Shown here in pieces: positions 16,003 through 25,030 of a DNA stretch of 64,000 bases; position 1 is the stretch's first letter; the number at the start of each line of letters is the position of its first letter. Under the pieces are notes generated by a model. The model was not told where the DNA came from. It made no database searches and saw only the letters and a list, made by a program, of their open reading frames with translations. Source of the stretch: Parathalassolituus penaei (GTDB lineage Bacteria > Pseudomonadota > Gammaproteobacteria > Pseudomonadales > Oceanobacteraceae); contig NZ_JAPNOA010000039.1 of assembly GCF_026626885.1 (NCBI RefSeq), positions 186,001-250,000 of the forward strand. The letters are read 5' to 3'. A program made the translations under genes and the position numbers.

Positions 16003-17862
16003 TTACTTGCTCTTACGGAACGGCAGGGTGGCGAGGAATGCCATGTCGCTGAACTTCATCATCTTGAGGCCAGCGCGGGCGGCGTCGGCATCCAGACGGG
16101 CTTCCATCGGCATGGTGCCGAAGCTCTTGCCCTTGATGATCAGTTCGCTGCCTTCACGGGCGATGGAGTCGACGGCCATCAGTTCTTCGTCGGCCGGGCC
16201 GCGCAGTACCATACCGGACGAGCGTTTCACGGCAGCAGCGGCGGATGGATCACCCATGTCGTTGCGAGCGCCTTTGGCGACGGAGCCGAAGTCCATGCCC
16301 AGTTCTTCAAACATCTTCTGTGCGGTGGCACGGCCAGCGCCGTAAACACCGCCGCCCGGATGCTGGAACGGACCGGCGAGGAACAGGTTCTTGATGCCCG
16401 GAATGGTGAACTGTCCGAGGTCCGGGGTCGGACGGTGGCCAGCGCTCTGGTACATGTACGGTGCAACACCGTGCAGGTCACCACGCACCATGGAGTTCGG
16501 TGAGCTGCGCTCCAGATCCACCGGTGAGCAGATGGTGCGCATGATGATGTTGTCGCTGGTGAGGTTCTTGACGAACTTGCGGTAGTGCTCCAGCGACAGG
16601 TCGCCGATCTCTTCCTTGAATTCGTCCCAGTGTTTGCCAGCCCAACGCTCGTCTTTTACCTGATACGGGGCGAAGGTGATGCCGTGGAACATACCAGCGC
16701 CTTTTGGTACGCGGGTCTTGTCGCCAATCGACTCGTCACCACCGGCGCACAGACGGCGTTTGGTGATCTGGCCGCGTTTGAGGTCGTCAAAGTCGGCGCA
16801 CATTTCATCGAGTTTGTCGGTGGCCATGAATTCCAGCATGGTGGCGTAACCGACTTCTTCACCAGCGTAGTACTGGCAGTTCTCTTTGAGGTCGTAGTGA
16901 GAAACCATGATGGAGAACGGTGCCAGGGTGGTACGTTCGGCACGTTTCAGCACTGGCTCGTTGACGCCAGCAACGAACTTGCGGATCACGTGCGGGTGGA
17001 TTGCACCGATCACGGCGTCTTTGGCCATGATCTGCTCGCCGTCCGACAGCTCAACACCTTTGGCTTCGCCGTTGTTGACGATGATGCGGCTGACTTCGGA
17101 GTTGCAGCGGACTTCACCGCCGTGGAACTCGATGCAACGCACCAGCGCTTCGGTCAGTTTGCCGGAGCCACCAATCGGCTGGGATACGCCGTAGGTGTGG
17201 ATGATGCCAGGCATCAGCAGCACGCCCATACCGGTGCCCAGTTCGTTCGGGGCTTGCAGGTTTTCACTCACCAGACGCAGCAGGTGAATCTTGATCTTGT
17301 CGCTTTCGTACAGCTGGTTAACCAGGTCGAGGCAGTCACGGCTCATGTAGTCGAGCATGATGCGGCCTTCTTCGGTACGGTCCAGCATCGCCATCATTTC
17401 ACCCAGTGGTGGTGGTGGCGAGTACAGGCCAGGCATAAAGACTTTCAGGAAGTCCTGGCTCATTTTTACGAAGCTGCGGTAGGTTTCGGCGTCTTTTGGC
17501 GAAATTTTGGCGAAGCATTCGCAGGTCTTGTCCAGATCCTTGTAGGTGAACAGCACCGACTGGTCCGGGAAGATGGTGGCATGAGGCACCGGTGAGTAGT
17601 GGTATTCCAGTCCGTGCTGGCTCATCAGGCCCAGTTCGTCCTGACGCAGCATCGGGTTACCCTGGATCATGATGTGCACACTGGAGTGCTCGTCATGCCA
17701 GTAACCTGGGGTGTTGATCTGTTGGGTGGATACACCACCACCCGGATAGGCTTTACGCTCCAGAACCAGCACTTTCTTACCGGCTTTGGCCAGATAGGCA
17801 GCGGCGACCAGGCCATTGTGGCCTGCACCCATAGCAACGATATCGTAGCTGTTACTGCTCAT
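16003..17862 (-). CDS. Phytoene desaturase-like FAD oxidoreductase
   Basis: FAD-dependent oxidoreductase of the CrtI/PYROXD2-related amine-oxidoreductase superfamily, 619 residues. The N-terminal Rossmann motif DIVAMGAGHNGLVAAAYLAKAGKKVLVLERKAYPGGG is followed by a PIGGSGKLTEALVRCIEFHGGEVRCNSEV segment, and the C-terminal FAD motif is IPGIKNLFLAGPFQHPGGGVYGAGRATAQKMFEELG. About 100 extra residues follow this motif. Family members desaturate or isomerise hydrophobic substrates; carotenoid synthesis is unlikely because no crt gene is near. Probably acts on the substrate imported by the operon's MFS or DUF1302 proteins. Confidence 0.85.
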   Translation of the reverse strand: MSSNSYDIVAMGAGHNGLVAAAYLAKAGKKVLVLERKAYPGGGVSTQQINTPGYWHDEHSSVHIMIQGNPMLRQDELGLMSQHGLEYHYSPVPHATIFPDQSVLFTYKDLDKTCECFAKISPKDAETYRSFVKMSQDFLKVFMPGLYSPPPPLGEMMAMLDRTEEGRIMLDYMSRDCLDLVNQLYESDKIKIHLLRLVSENLQAPNELGTGMGVLLMPGIIHTYGVSQPIGGSGKLTEALVRCIEFHGGEVRCNSEVSRIIVNNGEAKGVELSDGEQIMAKDAVIGAIHPHVIRKFVAGVNEPVLKRAERTTLAPFSIMVSHYDLKENCQYYAGEEVGYATMLEFMATDKLDEMCADFDDLKRGQITKRRLCAGGDESIGDKTRVPKGAGMFHGITFAPYQVKDERWAGKHWDEFKEEIGDLSLEHYRKFVKNLTSDNIIMRTICSPVDLERSSPNSMVRGDLHGVAPYMYQSAGHRPTPDLGQFTIPGIKNLFLAGPFQHPGGGVYGAGRATAQKMFEELGMDFGSVAKGARNDMGDPSAAAAVKRSSGMVLRGPADEELMAVDSIAREGSELIIKGKSFGTMPMEARLDADAARAGLKMMKFSDMAFLATLPFRKSK

Positions 17863-17882
17863 TTGGTTTTCCTCAATTGTCG

Positions 17883-17920
17883 CGCCAGCGGGCAGGATTC
17901 TCGGGTAATGCCTGCTGGCG
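17883..17920. other. 12-bp imperfect inverted repeat inside the operon
   Basis: CGCCAGCGGGCA and TGCCTGCTGGCG pair with one mismatch around a 14-base loop, between the MFS gene and the desaturase-like gene. No T-run; possibly an mRNA processing or stabilising structure. The adjacent 18034-18095 stretch contains short direct repeats of GGCAAGCGAAT and TCAGGCAACCG that duplicate the 3' end of the MFS gene. Confidence 0.4.
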
Positions 17921-18085
17921 TTCGGTTACCGGGCTTTATCCCGGACTCTTCTTCTAATCGTTCACACTCAAATCAGGATCTGGCTGTTCTCTGACGCTTG
18001 TCAGACGGTTCACAGCCGTTCTCAAACCGCTCTCCGGCAAGCGAATATCAGGCAGCTATCAGGCAACCGTTCTCAGGCAAGCGAA

Positions 18086-19303
18086 TCAGGCAACCGACAG
18101 GGTCTTGTTGCGCTGCAGACGCTGGCCAATGGCCACCAGGATGGCAGCTGGCAATACAAACTGGCCGATAAAACCGATGGCGGCGGCGTGGCTGCCCAGT
18201 ACTTCCTGCAGGCCTACCACCACAATCGGGGTGAAGAACTGGCCCAGGAAGAAGGCGGCCATCCAGGCGCCGGTGCCGAGGGCACGACGGTGTGGTGGCA
18301 GGTTGCTCATGTTCCACACCATCATGGATGGCAGCAGCATGCCGCCACCAAGGCCGGTTACCAGGGTGCCTGCCACCATAATGGTGACTTCACCGTGGGC
18401 ACTGCCCACCAGCATAAAACCGGTGCCGATCAGGCCAAACGCCAGTGACAGACGCACCGGGGTGACATACCAGGCCTTGTTCAGGAACAGACGGAAACAC
18501 AGGGAGCCCACCACAACGGCAACTTGTGCCAGTGATGCCAGCAGGCCGATGGAGCTTGGAGCGGTAACGTTAACGCTGTGCAGCAGGTAACCGATGTGCA
18601 CCTGAACCGCCATAAACAGCACACCACCCACCAGGGTTACGGCGCAGATACCGGCGATTTTCCATGGGTTCCACATGGCTTCTTCTTCGGCGGTCAGCTT
18701 GTCGAGCAGGTGTTCTTCCTTGTGGCTGCGAGGTTCCCACAGCACCAGCAGCGCCAGTACGGCCAGAATCAGGCTGATGGAATACACCATAAACGGGGTA
18801 CGCCAGCCGAACTCACCGAGGGCACCGCCGACGGCAATAAAAATCACGGCTGACATGGAAGACAGGGTGGTATTCAGCGCCAGGTAACGCTCACGCTGAA
18901 CACCGGAGTAGTAGTCACCAATCAGGGCGACCGAGGCCGTCATGATGATGGCTTCCGCCAGACCCACACCAATACGGGTACCGATAATGGTTGGCAGGGA
19001 GTCAATGAATACCGGTGCAACACCAAACACGGCGTACATGGCCAGACCCACCACCAGCAGGTTCTTGCGGCCAGTACGGTCGGCCAGCACACCCACCACC
19101 ATCGACAGCAGGGCAATCACCAGCCCCGGAGCGGTCAGTGCCATTGGCACCAGAAATTCCACGTTGTCAGTGGCAGAGAAGTGTTCCTGCATTTGTGGCA
19201 GAACAGGCGCAATCACCACAGCAGCCAATACCGACATGCAGCCGCAGAGCAGCAGCAGCCAGGCATGAAATGGCCGGGCGATTGGGGTCGCATTTTTATT
19301 CAT
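18086..19303 (-). CDS. MFS transporter
   Basis: Inner-membrane major facilitator, 405 residues, about 12 hydrophobic helices. The A-motif between helices 2 and 3 is GVLADRTGRKNLLVVG, and a central cytoplasmic loop rich in charged residues (EPRSHKEEHLLDKLTAEEEAMWNPWK) divides the halves. It is probably the inner-membrane uptake step of the surrounding catabolic operon, though a small export role cannot be excluded. GGGAG precedes the ATG. It lies between DUF1329 and the desaturase-like gene on the same strand. Confidence 0.88.
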   Translation of the reverse strand: MNKNATPIARPFHAWLLLLCGCMSVLAAVVIAPVLPQMQEHFSATDNVEFLVPMALTAPGLVIALLSMVVGVLADRTGRKNLLVVGLAMYAVFGVAPVFIDSLPTIIGTRIGVGLAEAIIMTASVALIGDYYSGVQRERYLALNTTLSSMSAVIFIAVGGALGEFGWRTPFMVYSISLILAVLALLVLWEPRSHKEEHLLDKLTAEEEAMWNPWKIAGICAVTLVGGVLFMAVQVHIGYLLHSVNVTAPSSIGLLASLAQVAVVVGSLCFRLFLNKAWYVTPVRLSLAFGLIGTGFMLVGSAHGEVTIMVAGTLVTGLGGGMLLPSMMVWNMSNLPPHRRALGTGAWMAAFFLGQFFTPIVVVGLQEVLGSHAAAIGFIGQFVLPAAILVAIGQRLQRNKTLSVA

Positions 19304-19394
19304 ATTATTGACTCCCGAATCAGGGCTGGAAGATTACCGGGCCTTACGACCCGGCGTAATGTTTCATATGTAAAGAAATCCCTTGATCCAACGA

Positions 19395-20765
19395 TCAGCG
19401 GATACCTTCACCGGCCATTGCTTCCGGAGTGAACGTGAAGTCGTCGTACTTCGGCATAACCTTGTATTGCTCTTCGGAGTCGTTCAGCACGCCGTCCAGG
19501 TACCAGGCACCGGAAATCAGGTCATAGAAACCGAAGTTCATGGGTGACACGGTGGCCGGGATGTCTGGCATCACGATCGGGTTCTGGAAGCCCATCTGCC
19601 ACAGCTGGCCGTTGGCATCCCAGTGGTCAGCCAGTACAGCAGCCCAGGTGTCTTCGTCGAAGTAGTAACGACGTTTTGGTGACAGGTGACGCTGGCCTTG
19701 TTTAACCGTGGCTTCCACTACCCACACGCGGTGTTTTTCGTAACGCATGTCTTCCGGATTCACGTGGTGATCCAGCAGGATTTTCTCGGAAGGACGCTGG
19801 AACAGGCGGTTGGCGTTGTACGGAATCACCATTTCCTGCTTGCCAACAATCTTCCAGTCGAAACGGTCGGTCTGGCCGTTGAACACGTCGGTCTGGTCGA
19901 ACATGGAGATACCGGCAGACGCTGGCGTCGGGGTATCACAGCAGGCGTTTGGCAGCTTGCGCACACGACGCTGACCGGTGAAGTACACCCAGGTCTGGCC
20001 AGCGCCAGCCTTGATGTTTTCACGACCAACAATGGCTTCACCGGCACGGATTGGTGGGCCGTAGTTGAGCAGACGGATGGTCCAGTAAACACCTTTGTTG
20101 TCTTTTTCGAACTCGGCGTTGTTGCTGTCCTTGAAGTAGTACGGCATCTGGAAGTCACCAGAGGCATATACAGTTGGAACGTGCTGGCCAGCCGAAGTGG
20201 TCTGCACACCACGAACATCGACGTGGTGTGCCGGGGCACGCCAGCGCAGCAGGTGGTTCCAGACGATTTCTTCACCGTTCTGTGGCACCGGGAACGGAAT
20301 ACCACCAAACGCACCGGATACACGGCTGTCTTTCAGGTTGGCATGAGTGGCGTTGACCTTGGTGTTGTCATACACCCATTGTGGCGCCGCAGCGGTACGG
20401 TGAGTCGGGTATACCGGAATGGTGAAGGTGTCCGGGTACTTCTTCATCATGGCCTTGAGGCCGTCGGACAGCTGGTCGGCATACTTGTCCATGTTGGACG
20501 CGTTGATCACGTACAGCGGTTTTTCACTGGCGAACGGGTCAGAACGTTTGCCACCGTTGCTGAAGCTGGCATCAACCTTGGTGTAACCACCGGTCCAGGC
20601 TGGAATAGAGCCATCGGCGTTACCGGCTTTTTCAGCACCAAACGGGGTCAGGTCGGAACCCAGACGTGCCGCTTCTTTTTCAGAAACCGCGGCAGAGGCA
20701 ACACCCGCTGCGGCCAACAGGGCGCTCAGCAGCGCCACTTTGAAAGTCTTGTTAACAGGTTTCAT
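19395..20765 (-). CDS. DUF1329 exported protein
   Basis: 456 residues with a signal peptide (AALLSALLAAAGVASAAVSEKEAARLG). Family features are KPLYVINASNMDKYADQLSDGLKAMMKKYPDTFTIPVYPTHRTAAAP and the C-terminal RYYFDEDTWAAVLADHWDANGQLWQMGF, with WVVEATVKQGQRHLSPKRRYYF before it. DUF1329 proteins have a LolA/LolB-like fold and nearly always occur beside DUF1302 porin-like proteins in aromatic or steroid catabolic loci. A role in handling hydrophobic substrate at the outer membrane is inferred from that partnership. Fifteen bases separate it from DUF1302 upstream. Confidence 0.88.
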   Translation of the reverse strand: MKPVNKTFKVALLSALLAAAGVASAAVSEKEAARLGSDLTPFGAEKAGNADGSIPAWTGGYTKVDASFSNGGKRSDPFASEKPLYVINASNMDKYADQLSDGLKAMMKKYPDTFTIPVYPTHRTAAAPQWVYDNTKVNATHANLKDSRVSGAFGGIPFPVPQNGEEIVWNHLLRWRAPAHHVDVRGVQTTSAGQHVPTVYASGDFQMPYYFKDSNNAEFEKDNKGVYWTIRLLNYGPPIRAGEAIVGRENIKAGAGQTWVYFTGQRRVRKLPNACCDTPTPASAGISMFDQTDVFNGQTDRFDWKIVGKQEMVIPYNANRLFQRPSEKILLDHHVNPEDMRYEKHRVWVVEATVKQGQRHLSPKRRYYFDEDTWAAVLADHWDANGQLWQMGFQNPIVMPDIPATVSPMNFGFYDLISGAWYLDGVLNDSEEQYKVMPKYDDFTFTPEAMAGEGIR

Positions 20766-20780
20766 GCAAATCTCCCGGTC

Positions 20781-22490
20781 TTAGAAGGTACGGCGAACGT
20801 TGAACGAGATGTTGTCGCGGTCGGACATGGCCTGGGCGTAAGAGCCGTGGCCGTTCTCGTCGATGGTGTTGTCCACCGGGCCGAAGAAGTTGGTGTAGTT
20901 GAGGCCGAAGCGCCAGGTATCCAGGTAGGTGCCTTCCACGCCGAAGCTGAGGTCACCCACGTGTTCACCCATAAAGGAACCCACTGCCATGGAGTTGCCA
21001 TGCAGGCCGTAACCCAGCACGGTTGGCAGGCTGATATCCAGGCCTGGCATTACCTGACGGTATTTCGGGGCATAGATCAGACGCATGTTCCAGGCGTCGC
21101 GGTCGGCGTTCGGGTTCAGCACACCACCACGGTCGGAGGTCACTTCCATCACGTGGTTGTAGGCGATCTCACCGAGGAAGTCGGCTTCCTTGGACAGCAT
21201 GTTCGGGCCAATACTGGCCAGCCAGTTGATCTGCGCGTGAGCGGTGTTACCAATCGCGTACAGCGCGGTGCTGGAGGTGTTGCCACCCGCGGCAATTGCA
21301 CCACCGGTTGCGACCGACAGGTCGGTGGCGGCATCGCTGTTCAGCGGGGTGTTATGACGAACCGACACTTCACCGGCAAAGTTGAAGTTGTCGAAGGTAC
21401 GGGTTGCCGACGCACCGAAGGCGGTTACACCTTCGTGGTACAGCCAGCGGTATTCACCGATACGCATACGGCCTTCGTCGTCGGCGTAAGGGGCACCGTT
21501 TGGACGCACGTTAATGTTCGGCGCTTTTTCGTGGTAACGGATGGCGTACAAACCGTAGTCAGAGTCTTCGCCACGGAAACGCACTTGCAGACCGCCCTGA
21601 CCGGAATCCTTGGCTTCGACGTCAGCGGCACGTTTGAAGTAAGCGCTGCCATCGGCGGCCAGCAGCATCTGCTCGGCACCGTCACTCAGGAAGTCGACGC
21701 TGGAGAAGTAGGAACCGGAGCCTGGCAGGCGGGTCTTTTTCCATTCCAGCTGGTAGTAGGCACCAATGGCAACGTCCGGAGTCAGCTGGATCTGGCCTGA
21801 CATCTGGTTCACCGGAATCATCAGTTCCTTGAACTGTACGGATGGCACCGCCATGGCCTTGGCCACGTCGATGGGCGCCTGACCGTTGGCAATACCGTTG
21901 CCACCGAAGAACAGCGACTCACCCCATACCAGGGTGTGGGAACCCAGACGGCCGGTAGCGGTGGCATCACCCAGCTTGGTGCGACCGAACAGGAAGTAGT
22001 CCAGCATCTCGGCATTCTGGCCGTGCAGCTCTTTGGTGCCATCGGTGAATTCGTTGTGGTCAACGCTCATCGGGTTGGCCGTGCTGGCTGAATCGTTGTC
22101 GTTCTTGTGGTTGTAGGCGGTGTCGTACCAGGCCGCGCCGCTCAGACGCAGACCGTAGTTACGCTTGTAGACGATATCCATTTCGGTCAGAACGTCGACG
22201 CGGTTGGAAACAAACCCCTTGTCGAAGTTGCGGTTACCGTCGTCGGTGTTTGGCCAGTTACCCTGGGTGTCGGCGATCAGTTGGGCGCTCTGATCCTGCA
22301 GACGGTACATGGTGGAGTACTTGGCGGTGGTATCCCACAGCACCTTGACGTCATCACTACCGGTTTCGACCTGGAATGCCTGGGCTGCGGCGCTACCCAG
22401 CAGGGTGGCGATAGCAGTGGCCAGCAGGGTTGGCTTGACCAGCCGCACAGCGGACAGGTCGCGGGTCTCGTGCCTTGCTTGTCTGTTCAC
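20781..22490 (-). CDS. DUF1302 outer-membrane protein
   Basis: 569 residues, signal peptide ending ATLLGSAAAQAFQ, then the DUF1302 pattern (WDTTAKYSTMYRLQDQS; NFDKGFVSNRVDVLTEMDIVYKRNYGLRLSGAAWYDTAYN; LVWGESLFFGGNGIANGQAPIDV). Alternating strands and a C-terminal Phe (NISFNVRRTF) indicate a beta-barrel. It starts with GTG, supported by AAGGAG seven bases upstream. Partner of the DUF1329 gene just downstream; probably admits a hydrophobic compound across the outer membrane for the enzymes of this operon. Confidence 0.88.
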   Translation of the reverse strand: MNRQARHETRDLSAVRLVKPTLLATAIATLLGSAAAQAFQVETGSDDVKVLWDTTAKYSTMYRLQDQSAQLIADTQGNWPNTDDGNRNFDKGFVSNRVDVLTEMDIVYKRNYGLRLSGAAWYDTAYNHKNDNDSASTANPMSVDHNEFTDGTKELHGQNAEMLDYFLFGRTKLGDATATGRLGSHTLVWGESLFFGGNGIANGQAPIDVAKAMAVPSVQFKELMIPVNQMSGQIQLTPDVAIGAYYQLEWKKTRLPGSGSYFSSVDFLSDGAEQMLLAADGSAYFKRAADVEAKDSGQGGLQVRFRGEDSDYGLYAIRYHEKAPNINVRPNGAPYADDEGRMRIGEYRWLYHEGVTAFGASATRTFDNFNFAGEVSVRHNTPLNSDAATDLSVATGGAIAAGGNTSSTALYAIGNTAHAQINWLASIGPNMLSKEADFLGEIAYNHVMEVTSDRGGVLNPNADRDAWNMRLIYAPKYRQVMPGLDISLPTVLGYGLHGNSMAVGSFMGEHVGDLSFGVEGTYLDTWRFGLNYTNFFGPVDNTIDENGHGSYAQAMSDRDNISFNVRRTF

Positions 22491-22536
22491 GGAATGACTC
22501 CTTGTTATATTTATCTGGGTCAGTTCGAGCGTGGGA

Positions 22537-23559
22537 TTAACGTTGACGCCAGTGCGTCATCGCTAATCCCGGAACCGGGGATCGGAAGCTCGGCAGGGTC
22601 GAACCCGCCAGGCTGCCGATGTACACAGTGCGCAAATCCGGGCCACCAAAGGTGATGCTGGCCATCATCGGCGCCAGGGTGCCTTTACAGGCTCCCATCA
22701 GTTCCGGCGTGGTGGTGCCGGCCTGATAGTGTTCTTCGTAAATCGCCAGGGCTTCCGGATTGCCGTCGTCGAGCAGGGTCAGCACTTCACCATCCGGGGT
22801 CAGAGCGATCAGGCGTTCGGTCAGAATCAGGGTGATCCAGAGGTTGCCGTAGGCATCAAAGGCAAAACCGTCCGGGAAACCGCCGAGGTCTGACGGGCCG
22901 TACACTTCACGGGCCACTTCTTCGCAGTTGTCGTTGATACGAACGCGGGAAATACGGCGAGCATTGGTTTCCACCACGTACAGCCACTCTTCGTTGGCGT
23001 CGAAGCGGATTTCGTTGGTGCCGACAAAACCGTCGGCTACCAGGCGAATGCCGTGCTCGTCGATCACACCGACATAACCGTCGGCGGTTTTTTCGTTGAT
23101 GGATTTGGTCCACGGCACCTGACGGGTGGTCACGCTGAACCAGATCCGGCCTTTGCTATCGCACAGGCAGAAATTCATCTTGCCGAGTGGCTTGCCGTCC
23201 ATGCTGTCGAACAGCAGTTCGGATTTGCCGTCACGGCTCATACGCTCGATGGCATCGGTGCCGAAGTTGGCGATCACGATGTTGCCGCGGGCATCAAAAG
23301 CGATGCCGTTTGGCAGGGTGCCACCCATCATGCGGTCGGCTGCGGAAGCATTGGCATCCAGGCCCTTGCCCACCTGTTGGGCGATCAGGGTCTGTTCACC
23401 ATTGGGTGCAATGTGCACCACACCGCCACGGGCATCGGCGGTCCAGAGCGAACCATCCGGCTCGGCCAGAATGCATTCCGGGCGCTGCAGGTCGCGGCCG
23501 ACGTGGACAATACTTTCCCGATCGACCGTAAAGCCGATTAATGGATTACTGGTGGTCAT
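22537..23559 (-). CDS. SMP-30/gluconolactonase-like hydrolase
   Basis: Six-bladed beta-propeller of the SMP-30/LRE family, 340 residues, without a signal peptide. Metal-site segments are recognisable: RPECILAEPDGSLWTADARGGVVHI with the first-blade Glu, LPNGIAFDARGNIVIANFGTD, ANEEWLYVVETNARRISRVRIND and GGFPDGFAFDAYGNLWITL with the late Asp. Family enzymes hydrolyse lactones using a divalent metal. Placed second in the operon after the amidohydrolase, it may open a lactone formed during ring cleavage or oxidation. GAGGA lies before the ATG. Confidence 0.87.
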   Translation of the reverse strand: MTTSNPLIGFTVDRESIVHVGRDLQRPECILAEPDGSLWTADARGGVVHIAPNGEQTLIAQQVGKGLDANASAADRMMGGTLPNGIAFDARGNIVIANFGTDAIERMSRDGKSELLFDSMDGKPLGKMNFCLCDSKGRIWFSVTTRQVPWTKSINEKTADGYVGVIDEHGIRLVADGFVGTNEIRFDANEEWLYVVETNARRISRVRINDNCEEVAREVYGPSDLGGFPDGFAFDAYGNLWITLILTERLIALTPDGEVLTLLDDGNPEALAIYEEHYQAGTTTPELMGACKGTLAPMMASITFGGPDLRTVYIGSLAGSTLPSFRSPVPGLAMTHWRQR

Positions 23560-23633
23560 GGAATTTCCTCAGTCAGGCAGCACAGCCGGATAACCCGGAT
23601 TCCGGGATACAAAAGACATGGTTGAGTCCCCTT

Positions 23634-24788
23634 TTATGATTCTTCTTGCGGGTTCAGCGGGTCGGCGGCAAGCGCCGGCAAAAAGGCTTCAGCGTCCAGC
23701 CCCAGCAGTTGCAGGGCATTACCCGACAACAATTGCTGACGCTGGCTGGCATCCAGTCCGGGGACCTGCTCGACCAGCCAGTGCAGGTCATAAGCGCCCA
23801 TATCGAACGGGTAGTCAGTCCCCAGCACCACCTGGCCAATACCCACCTGATCAATCAGCTGGCGTACCGCTTGTGGGCTGAATACCAGGCTGTCGAACCA
23901 GAGGTTGCGCAGGTACTGCGATGGCAACAGACGGGCACCCTGCACTTCCGGGCGCACCTTGGCAGCGTGGTCGCTGCGGCCACAATAAAACGGCAGATAA
24001 CCACCACCGTGAGCGGCCAGAATGCGCAGTTGTGGATAACGATCGAGGGTGCCGCTGAACATCAGCTGCGACAACGCCAGCGTGGTTTCCAGTGGCTGGC
24101 CCACCAGATTGGACAGATACCAGGAGGCCAGACGCTCGCCGACCTGACTGCCAAACGGATGGATAAACACCAGTGCACCCAGCGCTTCGGCACGGGCCCA
24201 GAACGGCTGCAGACGTTCATCGCCCAGTTCGAGGTTGCCCACATGGGTGGAAATCTCGACACCCTTGAGGCCCAGCTCCAGTACCGCATGCTCCAGCTGC
24301 GCCACCGCCAGTTGCGGGTGTTGCAGGGCAATGGCACCGAGGCCAACAAAACGTTGTGGATATTGCAGACACAGCTGCTGAATGGCGTCGTTCTGAACCG
24401 CCACAATACGGGCAGCCAGATCTTCATCGGCCCAGTAGTAGTACTGGGAAGGCGCCGGACTGAGGAGCTGGATATCAACCCCCATGGCGTCCATGTCGGC
24501 GATACGTACTTCAGGGTCCAGCAAACGGGGGACTACCGCGGGCAGCATCTGTTCACGATTGAACTGCACCGAGGCGTCACCGGAGGCCTTGAGGTTGGCC
24601 TGGTCTTCGGCGATTTTCAGGGGGTGGCCAGCCACCAGCTTTTCAACCGCTGGCACCAGCACGTGGCAATGAGTATCAACAACCGGGAACGAGCGATCAC
24701 GGCGGGCTACGGCCTGCGCCGCCTGCTGCTTGCGATCACACTGACTGTCACAGCCAGGTCCGCACAGATGCAACCGAACCTTGTCCAT
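23634..24788 (-). CDS. Amidohydrolase, ACMSD-like (amidohydrolase_2)
   Basis: Metal-dependent TIM-barrel enzyme of 384 residues. Expected metal ligands are His-x-His in VVDTHCHVLVP, His in LVFIHPFG, His in ILAAHGGGYLPF and Asp in VLGTDYPFDMG. This family includes decarboxylases (ACMSD, gamma-resorcylate) and hydrolases of ring-cleavage products. A cysteine-rich N-terminal motif LHLCGPGCDSQCDRKQQ is unusual and could bind a metal. Start at 24788 has GAGGT five bases upstream; a GTG at 24800 overlaps that site. First gene of the operon, divergent from the LysR gene. Confidence 0.88.
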   Translation of the reverse strand: MDKVRLHLCGPGCDSQCDRKQQAAQAVARRDRSFPVVDTHCHVLVPAVEKLVAGHPLKIAEDQANLKASGDASVQFNREQMLPAVVPRLLDPEVRIADMDAMGVDIQLLSPAPSQYYYWADEDLAARIVAVQNDAIQQLCLQYPQRFVGLGAIALQHPQLAVAQLEHAVLELGLKGVEISTHVGNLELGDERLQPFWARAEALGALVFIHPFGSQVGERLASWYLSNLVGQPLETTLALSQLMFSGTLDRYPQLRILAAHGGGYLPFYCGRSDHAAKVRPEVQGARLLPSQYLRNLWFDSLVFSPQAVRQLIDQVGIGQVVLGTDYPFDMGAYDLHWLVEQVPGLDASQRQQLLSGNALQLLGLDAEAFLPALAADPLNPQEES

Positions 24789-25030
24789 CGGACACCTCAC
24801 TGCCGGGCGCGGGCGGCATAACCGGACTCCACGACCCTGTTGTTATTCTTGTGTACCGAACGGCTGTTTCAGACCCGGTTTCTGCACCGTTGTCACTGTC
24901 CATTCGGCTGATGAGGCCATACTAGGGGGAGTTTTGGTATCCACTAAATCGTTTGTTGCCATGACAGGCATCGGCGAATACGATAGAAAAAAATAACAAG
25001 ATCGGGCTTTAACCCGAAGGAGTCTGCGTC
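24789..25030. promoter_or_regulatory. Divergent promoter region of the catabolic operon and lysR
   Basis: This 242-base gap between the operon's first gene and the divergent LysR gene is the expected position of both promoters and of the LysR binding site. No symmetric LysR box could be singled out by eye. Confidence 0.5.

Noticed and set aside
19686-21800. A 704-codon plus-strand open frame opposite DUF1329 and DUF1302
   Set aside because: Composition is that of a reverse-frame shadow (His/Val/Gly-rich), and both minus-strand genes have family signatures and ribosome-binding sites.
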